NCBI GenBank assembly: GCA_964451985.1
Contig: CAYVKB010000053.1
Location: 1 to 16,759, forward strand
DNA length: 16,759 bases
Direction: 5' to 3'
Source: GBS-DC sp964451985
Lineage (GTDB): Bacteria > Armatimonadota > Fimbriimonadia > Fimbriimonadales > GBS-DC
Shown piece after piece: positions 1-5,591 of the stretch. The notes beneath the pieces are model-generated. The model searched no databases and was not told where the DNA came from. It saw only the letters and a program-made list of their open reading frames with translations. Position numbers and translations under genes: made by a program. Within the stretch, counting starts at the first letter, position 1; each line of letters opens with the position of its first letter.

Positions 1-12
1 CCCCCCCCCCCT

Positions 13-78
13 CGTAGCGTCGGCGCCCCGCCGACGAACACATCCCTCATCCGTAGCGTCGGCGTCCCGCCGACGAAC
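13..78. repeat. Two copies of a short palindromic repeat (family A)
   Basis: Two 27-bp copies at 13-39 and 52-78 differ at one base and are 39 bp apart. Each begins CGTAGCGTCGGCG and ends CGCCGACGAAC. Each can fold into a perfect 8-bp stem (CGTCGGCG pairing with CGCCGACG) around a 3-nt loop. A diverged third copy lies in inverse orientation at 11556-11580. The copies sit in non-coding DNA just after an 11-base C run at the window edge. This looks like a REP-type dispersed element. No transposase is nearby, and no function can be assigned. Confidence 0.75.
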
Positions 79-143
79 CCCCCGAAACGAACCCCTCGCT
101 CGCGCGTTGGTGTTAATACCTGCTGCGGCAGGAAGTTTACTAC

Positions 144-150
144 AAGGAGG
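144..150 (+). promoter_or_regulatory. Shine-Dalgarno site for the LPP20-like gene
   Basis: AAGGAGG ends 8 nt before the ATG at 159. It is the strongest ribosome-binding site in the window and fixes this start. It also shows that the organism uses SD-led as well as apparently leaderless initiation. Confidence 0.8.
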
Positions 151-158
151 TAGCAGCG

Positions 159-1157
159 ATGCGATACTTAAACTTGCAACACTGGGCGCGTGGTCTGTTC
201 GCATTCAGTTTCGTGCTATTCGGTCTGTGTGTGGAGAGCGCGGCGAGCGGTGGGCAGTCAAAGCGTGTGCTGTCGTCGCGTTCCACAACGAGCAAGAGCG
301 TTTCCCCCACGATGCGCAAACCTGCACCGTCGACCCCGTCGAAGCCAACTGGAAGCAACCCCTCGCCCCTGCCGAAAGCGGAGCCTGTGCGCATATCGTA
401 TGGCATACGCGGGGGTGGATGGCTCACCTTAGAGAACACCCCACCCGAGTCGATTGAAGCAACGGGCGTCGCGCCTTACCCCCATAACGTCGCTTCACGG
501 GCGCAGGCGCGCGTGCAAGCACGCCGCGCTGCAATTTTGGACGCCCAACGCCAACTGGTGGAGCAACTCTACGGCGTGAATATTGCCTCCAACAGCCGTT
601 TGACTGAGCGTGGTTTACAGGAGGAAGTGCAGGCGAACGCAAGAGGGATGGTACAAGGCGCGCAGGTGCTTTCCGAGCGCGACTGGGGTGACTCGTATGA
701 GGTGACGCTGCGCTGGAGTCCGCCTCCACCGACCGTGCGCTTGCCTACCCCACAGGGCGCACCGCCTGTACGCTCCGAGCCGCGTCCGACGCCTATCCCC
801 TCGCCCACGCACGGCTACACAGGCGTGATTATCGACGCACGCGGGCTGGGGCTGCAGCCCAGCATGTCGCCCTACATTCGCGACGCCTACGGCAACACGC
901 TCTGGGGCAACTTAGACATCGAGCCTGAGGTCGTGATTGAGTATGGCTTAGCGGGCTGGGCACGCACTCAGGATGAACTTAGCCATCCCACGCTTGCCAG
1001 TCGGTTGGGTAACAACCCGCTCTGGCTCAAAGCAGTTGGTGTGCAGGGTGCAGGGCGCAACGAGGTCATCCTCTCCCAAAATGACGCCGAACGGCTTATC
1101 CGAGAGAATGCGCAGGGCGGGTTCCTCGAGCGACTGGCAGTGGTCTTTCTGTACTGA
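159..1157 (+). CDS. Secreted LPP20/FlgT-like domain protein
   Basis: The product has 332 residues. Residues 1-30 form a signal peptide with a hydrophobic core (11-25) and a probable cleavage site near SAA-SG; there is no lipobox cysteine. Residues 31-75 are a Ser/Thr/Lys/Pro-rich linker. Residues 86-187 resemble the LPP20/FlgT N-terminal fold: a G-V-A-P segment, an Ala/Arg-rich helix (RAQARVQARRAAILDAQRQL), an L-Y-G-V turn, then G-x-V-Q-G-A and Y-E-V-T-L. A second Pro-rich linker covers 188-217. Residues 219-332 form a second domain starting YTGVIIDARGLGL, which I associate with LPP20-domain proteins of other bacteria. The role is probably envelope-associated but unknown. The start is set by the SD at 144-150. 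The gene appears to be monocistronic, with an intrinsic terminator 100 bp downstream. Confidence 0.75.
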   Translation: MRYLNLQHWARGLFAFSFVLFGLCVESAASGGQSKRVLSSRSTTSKSVSPTMRKPAPSTPSKPTGSNPSPLPKAEPVRISYGIRGGGWLTLENTPPESIEATGVAPYPHNVASRAQARVQARRAAILDAQRQLVEQLYGVNIASNSRLTERGLQEEVQANARGMVQGAQVLSERDWGDSYEVTLRWSPPPPTVRLPTPQGAPPVRSEPRPTPIPSPTHGYTGVIIDARGLGLQPSMSPYIRDAYGNTLWGNLDIEPEVVIEYGLAGWARTQDELSHPTLASRLGNNPLWLKAVGVQGAGRNEVILSQNDAERLIRENAQGGFLERLAVVFLY

Positions 1158-1255
1158 GCCTATTCTGAGCAACGACCTTGCCGATGGAGGTTCCTCACCC
1201 CGCTCGGTATCGCAAAAAATCCCCATCGGCTGAATGTACACCTATACAAACGAAG

Positions 1256-1298
1256 TCCGCCTTCGCAGGTTTTTGGAACCTCGCGAAGGCGGATTTTT
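1256..1298 (+). terminator. Rho-independent terminator
   Basis: An 11-bp perfect stem (TCCGCCTTCGC at 1256-1266 with GCGAAGGCGGA at 1283-1293) encloses a further 5-bp stem (1267-1271 with 1277-1281) and a 5-nt loop. It is followed directly by five T at 1294-1298. It serves the + strand gene ending at 1157. On the minus strand the hairpin is not followed by a T run, so it is a poor terminator for anything reading the other way. Confidence 0.9.
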
Positions 1299-1352
1299 CG
1301 GGGGTGTGCGAACTAAACAATCGCGATTACAAATCGTTTCCAATCCGTTGAA

Positions 1353-2162
1353 TTACCCAAATCGCCCGCGAATGTAGTCTTCCGTCTCCTTCTTGCTGGG
1401 GTTCGTGAAGATTTTCTCGGTGGTGTCGAATTCGTGTAGCACACCCATCATGAAGAAGCCTGTATAGTCCGACACGCGGGCGGCTTGTTGCATCCCGTGC
1501 GTGACAATCACAATCGTATACTCTTTTTTCAGCTCGGTCAGCAGCTCTTCGATGTAGAAGGTGGCAGTGGGGTCTAAGGCGGAGGTGGGTTCGTCCATCA
1601 GAATCACTTCAGGGTTCACTGCCAGCACACGGGCGATACACAAGCGTTGCTGCTGTCCACCCGAAAGCGCCATCCCCGACTGCTTAAGCTTGTCTTTCAC
1701 CTCATTCCACAGGGCGGCTTGGCGCAGGCTGGTCTCCACAATCTCGTCCAGAATGCGTTTATCGCGCACACCGTGCATGCGAGGTCCATAGGCGACGTTG
1801 TCGTAGATACTCATCGGGAACGGATTAGGCTTCTGGAACACCATGCCCACGCGCTTGCGCAAGTCTACCACGTCCACATCGGGATGGTAGATACTCTTAC
1901 CATCTAAGACCACCTCGCCTGTGATGCGCACCCCCTCGATGAGGTCGTTCATGCGATTTAGGCAGCGCAAGAAGGTGCTTTTGCCGCAGCCAGAGGGCCC
2001 AATAAGCGCGGTGATACTGTTGCTGCGAATGTCGAGCGTGACGTCCTTTAGCGCGTGGAAGTCACCATAGTAAAGGTTGAGCTGCCGCGCACTCATTCGG
2101 GCAGACAAATTCGCCTGCGCCGTCGGTATACCTGACTGAGTCTCTGAAATCACGCGCTCCAC
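1353..2162 (-). CDS. pstB: Phosphate ABC transporter ATP-binding protein PstB
   Basis: This is the ATPase of the high-affinity PstSCAB phosphate importer, acting at the cytoplasmic face of the membrane. It has 269 residues, with Walker A GPSGCGKST (55-63), a Q-loop (VFQKPNPFP, Q110), signature LSGGQQQR (166-173), Walker B VILMDEP (186-192) and the switch His in VTHGM (222). The text around the Q-loop and the sequence after Walker A (FLRCLNRMNDL) are typical of PstB rather than other importers. The start chosen is GTG at 2162. It has no SD, but a -10-like box ends 8 nt before it, as at other genes here; the alternative ATG at 2096 also lacks an SD. No pstS, pstC, pstA or phoU is in the window, so this copy is separated from its usual partners on at least its 3' side. 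Confidence 0.95.
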   Translation of the reverse strand: MERVISETQSGIPTAQANLSARMSARQLNLYYGDFHALKDVTLDIRSNSITALIGPSGCGKSTFLRCLNRMNDLIEGVRITGEVVLDGKSIYHPDVDVVDLRKRVGMVFQKPNPFPMSIYDNVAYGPRMHGVRDKRILDEIVETSLRQAALWNEVKDKLKQSGMALSGGQQQRLCIARVLAVNPEVILMDEPTSALDPTATFYIEELLTELKKEYTIVIVTHGMQQAARVSDYTGFFMMGVLHEFDTTEKIFTNPSKKETEDYIRGRFG

Positions 2163-2170
2163 TACGGAAT

Positions 2171-2204
2171 AGGATACCCATTCACCTTATTAAGGGAATG
2201 TTAA
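2171..2204 (-). promoter_or_regulatory. pstB promoter with possible Pho-type box
   Basis: On the minus strand TTAACA (2204-2199) and TTAATA (2193-2188) form a direct repeat with an 11-bp period. They are followed by GGTATCCT, whose TATCCT (2176-2171) ends 8 nt before the GTG start. Response regulators of the PhoB/PhoP family bind direct repeats with an 11-bp period that overlap or replace the -35 box, and the Bacillus PhoP half-site is TTAACA-like. The repeat here covers the -35 position. Phosphate control is inference: only two half-sites are seen and the -10 is weak. Confidence 0.35.
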
Positions 2205-2230
2205 GAAATCAGAATGAGACGCGACTCGGT

Positions 2231-2259
2231 TTGGCACAAAAGTTGCTGTAGTATGCTAT
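2231..2259 (+). promoter_or_regulatory. Putative sigma-70 promoter for the sigma factor gene
   Basis: TTGGCA (2231-2236) is separated by 17 nt from TGCTAT (2254-2259). If used, transcription would begin near 2266. That is downstream of the ATG at 2258 and supports the ATG at 2282 as the real start. A shifted -10, TATGCT at 2252-2257 with a 15-nt spacer, leads to the same conclusion. Confidence 0.45.
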
Positions 2260-2281
2260 GCAGTACGCGGGGATACGAATC

Positions 2282-3184
2282 ATGACGCACCTTTGGAACG
2301 ATTGTATGGGTGTCGCAGAAACAGAGAATCTTGGGTGCGACTCTCTGGAGTTCGACTTCGAGTTAGAACAGGGTCTCAGCGGTACGTCCCTGGACGCGAT
2401 GTTTGGGGAGATTCTACGGCGACCGTTGCTTAGTCCCGACGAGGAGTTAGATTTGCTGCGTCTTGCGCAACAGGGCGATGAGGATGCCCAGGATCGCCTG
2501 ATCGAGTCAAACCTGCGCTTAGTGATTAGCATTGCGCGACGCTATGTGCGCCCCGGATTGCCGTTGGAGGATTTAGTGCAAGAGGGTGCCATTGGGCTGG
2601 TGAAGGCGATACGCAACTTCGACACTGAGCGGGGCTTGCGCTTCAGCACCTACGCAGTTCACTGGATACGCCAGAGCGTGGGGCGCGCTGCCGATGCCCA
2701 GACCAATATGATACGCCTGCCTAATCACGCGATCGACTCTTTGCGCAAAATTGAGCGCACGCGCAACCAGCTACGTGCCACATTGGGCAAGGACCCGACT
2801 GACGAGGAAGTCGCCGCACATTTGGATATGCCTGTGAGCAAAGTCACCAGGCTCTCCCGCTACGCAAAGGCGAACTACTCGTTGGAGTTCAAGGCGCGCG
2901 AGGATCAGGGCGCAACGCTGGGATGCCTGTTAGCTAGCCCCGAAGAGGCTGACCCTGAATCAATAGCTATCGAGCGCGTATGGATTTCTGAAATTTTTGA
3001 GATAATTGAAAATCACCTTACGCCAGGCGAACGATGGGCAATCTATCGCCATCTAGGTCTGGATGTGAGCGAAGTTCCTCCAGGGCATGCGAAACGTCTT
3101 TCGCGCGAACGCACACGCCAACTGGAGAAACAGGCGCTCACAAAACTGCGCGCCCTCGCGCGGGAGTATTTTGCGGAGAAGTAG
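2282..3184 (+). CDS. RpoD-like alternative sigma-70 family factor
   Basis: An RNA polymerase sigma subunit of about 300 residues. Numbered from this start, region 1.2 is about 35-70 and region 2 about 71-140, with NLRLVISIARRY, DLVQEGAIGL and the region 2.4 DNA-reading helix YAVHWIRQSVGRA. Region 3 is about 145-230 and region 4 about 231-295. The large N-terminal 1.1 domain of housekeeping RpoD is absent, which fits a group 2/3 factor. Region 4.2 is abnormal: between GLD and SRERTRQLE there are about 12 residues rich in Pro/Gly, without the usual T-L-E-E-I-G helix. The ATG at 2282 is preferred over 2258 because GGGGA lies 8 nt upstream and the putative promoter overlaps 2258. The gene diverges from pstB. 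Its target regulon cannot be read from the sequence. Confidence 0.85.
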   Translation: MTHLWNDCMGVAETENLGCDSLEFDFELEQGLSGTSLDAMFGEILRRPLLSPDEELDLLRLAQQGDEDAQDRLIESNLRLVISIARRYVRPGLPLEDLVQEGAIGLVKAIRNFDTERGLRFSTYAVHWIRQSVGRAADAQTNMIRLPNHAIDSLRKIERTRNQLRATLGKDPTDEEVAAHLDMPVSKVTRLSRYAKANYSLEFKAREDQGATLGCLLASPEEADPESIAIERVWISEIFEIIENHLTPGERWAIYRHLGLDVSEVPPGHAKRLSRERTRQLEKQALTKLRALAREYFAEK

Positions 3185-3254
3185 ATATCTTCCGCGTGTG
3201 TAAGAACACGTGGCGATGGGTTCGTTCTTAGGCTTACCCAGAAAAGCACACCTT

Positions 3255-3317
3255 TGGAGGGCGAGGCTCCTGCCGAGCCGGCAACTAACACTGGAGGGCG
3301 AGGCTCCTGCCAAAGCC
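3255..3317. repeat. Two copies of dispersed GC-rich repeat (family B)
   Basis: Copies at 3255-3280 and 3292-3317 share TGGAGGGCGAGGCTCCTGCC; the first ends GAGCCG, the second AAAGCC. The intact form folds as GGCTC-CTGCC-GAGCC. The same element recurs at 16580-16759. The repeats lie in the 270-bp intergenic stretch 3185-3454, in which I see no gene. The remainder of that stretch (3318-3454) has no feature I can name. Confidence 0.8.
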
Positions 3318-3454
3318 ATCGGCTTTTCAATCTTTACAGCACGGGAAACGAACGATGGACCGCTTGGCAGGCACCCCGCCCTTTAAGGAATCATCGCGCA
3401 GGTGCGGCTCTACAGAAGATGTTTGCACATCGTTCTATCTTTAGGATACTTACA

Positions 3455-4267
3455 CTACCTCACCTGCGCCACCACTGCGGGAAACCCTTGACTCTCTAAC
3501 TGACTCTTGAGTGAGTCGGCTTTTGCTTTGTCGCTAGTGACCAGCGTTTGCACCCGGTACACCGTCTTCCCATCGCGCTGGAACGGGACGATGCTGGCTT
3601 CATAGCCGCTGGCGATGAGCCGCTGTACCACCTGATTGGCGTTCTCACGACTCTCGTACACACCTACCTGTACCCGATAGAGGGTGTTCTCGCGCATCTC
3701 GGCTTCTTTGGTTGGTTCAGGTGTTGCTGGTAGCGTAGTGGGGGGATCAGTAGGTTTCGGCTCGGTGGGCGTCGGTGCAGGCGCGGTTGGCTCTGGAGTA
3801 TCGCTGGAGACAGGCGTGTCGCCAGACGCGGCGTCATCAGGTACGAAGTATTCGTCTTCAACAGGTGGGGGGGCGTCTGCGGGCGCAGGCACCGCTTGCG
3901 TCTTGGGACGACGCTCACGACGCTTCTGCTGATACCGCTCGTAATCAAACGGTGCGACCTCCCGCGAGCCGATAATCACACCCGAACCCGCCGTAACCTC
4001 AGGAGAGAGTTTCTCATACACTTCCACCTTCGGCATCGGCTTTTCTGCAGCTGAGGGCGTAGGTTCTTCAGAAGGTGCAGCAGTAGCGCTGGGATTACTC
4101 AAGCGCAGCTGCACGCGCCCCGACTCGGAAACAGTGATACGCGGTCCCACAAAGTAGTACCCCACTGCCAGGAAGGCGAGGAACACCGCGACCCCCGCCC
4201 CGACAGTCTTTATGAACCGCTTGATCGGGAAGCCTTCTTCTTCGCGGTTGCGAAAGTCTAACGGCAT
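3455..4267 (-). CDS. Membrane-anchored SPOR-domain protein
   Basis: The product has 270 residues. A short cytoplasmic N-terminus with several basic residues is followed by one transmembrane helix (22-41, VGAGVAVFLAFLAVGYYFVG). A long periplasmic linker rich in Pro, Thr, Ala and Glu covers about 58-190. A C-terminal SPOR domain (195-268) begins TLYRVQVGVYESRENANQVV and contains the second half-repeat YRVQTLVTSDKAKADSLKSQL. SPOR domains bind denuded glycan strands of septal peptidoglycan, and this architecture matches FtsN/DedD-type division proteins, though the identity is not decided. It lies 25 bp after the MBL lipoprotein gene, but a TATAAT box in that gap suggests its own, leaderless transcript. 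Confidence 0.88.
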   Translation of the reverse strand: MPLDFRNREEEGFPIKRFIKTVGAGVAVFLAFLAVGYYFVGPRITVSESGRVQLRLSNPSATAAPSEEPTPSAAEKPMPKVEVYEKLSPEVTAGSGVIIGSREVAPFDYERYQQKRRERRPKTQAVPAPADAPPPVEDEYFVPDDAASGDTPVSSDTPEPTAPAPTPTEPKPTDPPTTLPATPEPTKEAEMRENTLYRVQVGVYESRENANQVVQRLIASGYEASIVPFQRDGKTVYRVQTLVTSDKAKADSLKSQLESQGFPAVVAQVR

Positions 4268-4275
4268 AGCACCTA

Positions 4276-4283
4276 ATTATACC
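4276..4283 (-). promoter_or_regulatory. -10 box of the SPOR gene, leaderless arrangement
   Basis: On the minus strand GGTATAAT ends 8 nt before the ATG at 4267, so transcription should begin at or within a base or two of the start codon. AGGTG within the spacer is too close to the ATG to act as a normal SD. Confidence 0.6.
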
Positions 4284-4292
4284 TACGTATTT

Positions 4293-5408
4293 TTACTCCC
4301 CCTCCACACAGCTGTGCGCCCGATAGCCCGCTTGTTCCGCCTCCTGAGCTGAACGAAACCGTACCTGATTTTCGGGCTTGGGCAACTGTCCGCAATCGAG
4401 AGTATGATACACCCGTGAGTTTTTATTGCCAATCACGATGCCCGTGGGGGGACGCTGCACTGTGGAAGCTGTTTCAGGTTTGGCAGGCGCAGTGCGGGTA
4501 GTGGCAATCTGTAGTTTCCTGTCTACACCTAGGCGCATAATAATATCGCCGTGCCAGTCGGTGCGGTACACGCGCTTGCCCCGAAGCAGCGCGATCGTCT
4601 CTCGGTGGGGATGCCCATAACGGTTGTTTGCCCCTACCGAAATCACCGCCACGCGCGGGTTCACGCGCCCCAGAAACGCTCGGTCCGTGCCGTTCGCTGC
4701 ACCGTGATGGGACACCTTCAGCACATCCGCTCGCAAGTCCGTATTCATGAGCCGCCGCCTGCCCTCGCGCTCGATATCGCCTGTGAACAGGAAACTACCG
4801 CCCGGCGCGTCGATGCGCAGCACGATGCTGTTGTTATTGGGGTCGGAGCGTGTGCCCTTCAGCAGAGGCTCGCGAGGCGCAAGCACGCGCACGCGCACAT
4901 CGGGCGCGGGTTCCAGTGTCAGCCCTGCGCGCACCTTGCGAAACGCGGGGCGTCCACCGTCGGGTGAGCGTGCGCTCCGAACCGCCAACAGGAAATCGCG
5001 GTATACAGGCGACTCGAACGGCATCGCGATGTCCCACACCTCCGAAACGGGCAAACTTTTCAGCACTTGTATCAGCCCTCCGATGTGGTCGCTGTGCGGG
5101 TGCGTCGCCACGAGCCAGTCGATCTGCTGCACGCCGAGCCGTTGCAACTTGCCCAGCAACACGCGCCCGCGATCGATCTCGCCCCCGTCGATGAGCATCG
5201 TCTTGCCGTTGGGAAACACAATCAGCGCGCAGTCGCCCTGCCCCACATCCAGAAAGGCGACTTGAAGCACGCCAGCAGGCTCAGGCTCCAGCGAGACAGT
5301 CTCCGCAGGCGTAGGAGTTGAGGATGAGTCCAAAGGCTCACTGGGCGAACCGCTGCAGCCTGCCAACACCGCGATGAGCAGAAGCAGGCACCACCGATAG
5401 AAACGCAC
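4293..5408 (-). CDS. ComEC-like metallo-beta-lactamase lipoprotein
   Basis: From a GTG at 5408 the product has 371 residues and begins MRFYRWCLLLLIAVLAGCSG, a lipoprotein signal with lipobox LAGC (Cys18). Residues 46-300 are a metallo-beta-lactamase fold of the ComEC/Rec2 C-terminal type: FLDVGQGDC, metal motif HPHSDHIGG (103-108 plus GG), TGDIE (209-213), SHHG (233-236), YGHPH (264-268) and WHGDI (285-289). Residues 323-371 resemble the small Ada-type cysteine domain (GNKNSRVYHTLDC and AGYRAHSC), but with only two cysteines. There are no ComEC membrane helices, so this is a soluble, lipid-anchored hydrolase; a nuclease or phosphodiesterase activity is inference. GTG is chosen over the ATG at 5444 because it gives a clean signal peptide and sits 6 nt after TATAAT. 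Confidence 0.85.
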   Translation of the reverse strand: MRFYRWCLLLLIAVLAGCSGSPSEPLDSSSTPTPAETVSLEPEPAGVLQVAFLDVGQGDCALIVFPNGKTMLIDGGEIDRGRVLLGKLQRLGVQQIDWLVATHPHSDHIGGLIQVLKSLPVSEVWDIAMPFESPVYRDFLLAVRSARSPDGGRPAFRKVRAGLTLEPAPDVRVRVLAPREPLLKGTRSDPNNNSIVLRIDAPGGSFLFTGDIEREGRRRLMNTDLRADVLKVSHHGAANGTDRAFLGRVNPRVAVISVGANNRYGHPHRETIALLRGKRVYRTDWHGDIIMRLGVDRKLQIATTRTAPAKPETASTVQRPPTGIVIGNKNSRVYHTLDCGQLPKPENQVRFRSAQEAEQAGYRAHSCVEGE

Positions 5409-5414
5409 AGAGGG

Positions 5415-5422
5415 ATTATACC
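5415..5422 (-). promoter_or_regulatory. Extended -10 box of the MBL lipoprotein gene
   Basis: On the minus strand TGGTATAAT is a perfect -10 with the extended TGn element. It ends 6 nt before the GTG at 5408, placing the first transcribed base at the start codon. The upstream ATG at 5444 would lie outside this transcript. Confidence 0.65.
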
Positions 5423-5572
5423 ACTTGAAAAATTCACGGGGCATCGATAGGCAGCGCGAAACAGCCTCGTGTACGGTTCGAAACTGCCTGCGCGTAGAAC
5501 GCTTCGCCCTGCAGCACGACGCCCCGTTAGTAAGTCTAAACCGTATGTAGCAACTTTCGTGCCAAACGGCGC

Positions 5573-5580
5573 GGTATAAT
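5573..5580 (+). promoter_or_regulatory. -10 box of the Ser/Thr kinase gene
   Basis: GGTATAAT ends 11 nt before the ATG at 5592, giving a leader of about 4 nt. No convincing -35 is seen 17 nt upstream (AACTTT at 5552-5557). A GGG at 5587-5589 is too close to the ATG to be a normal SD. Confidence 0.55.
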
Positions 5581-5591
5581 GAAATAGGGTT

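Noticed and set aside
1180..1230. 8-bp inverted repeat GCCGATGG / CCATCGGC
   Set aside because: The loop of about 35 nt makes it weak, and the true terminator is clear at 1256-1298.
3201..3230. Hairpin TAAGAAC / GTTCTTA as terminator of the sigma gene
   Set aside because: The stem is only 7 AT-rich pairs with a 16-nt loop and no T run.
4551..5265. Open frames of 138 and 172 residues on the + strand opposite the MBL gene
   Set aside because: They have low-complexity Arg/Ser/Ala composition, no motif, and are antisense to conserved MBL motifs.
5409..5444. ATG start of the MBL lipoprotein at 5444
   Set aside because: It adds 12 residues before the lipoprotein signal and lies upstream of the TATAAT box. 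The GTG at 5408 fits better.
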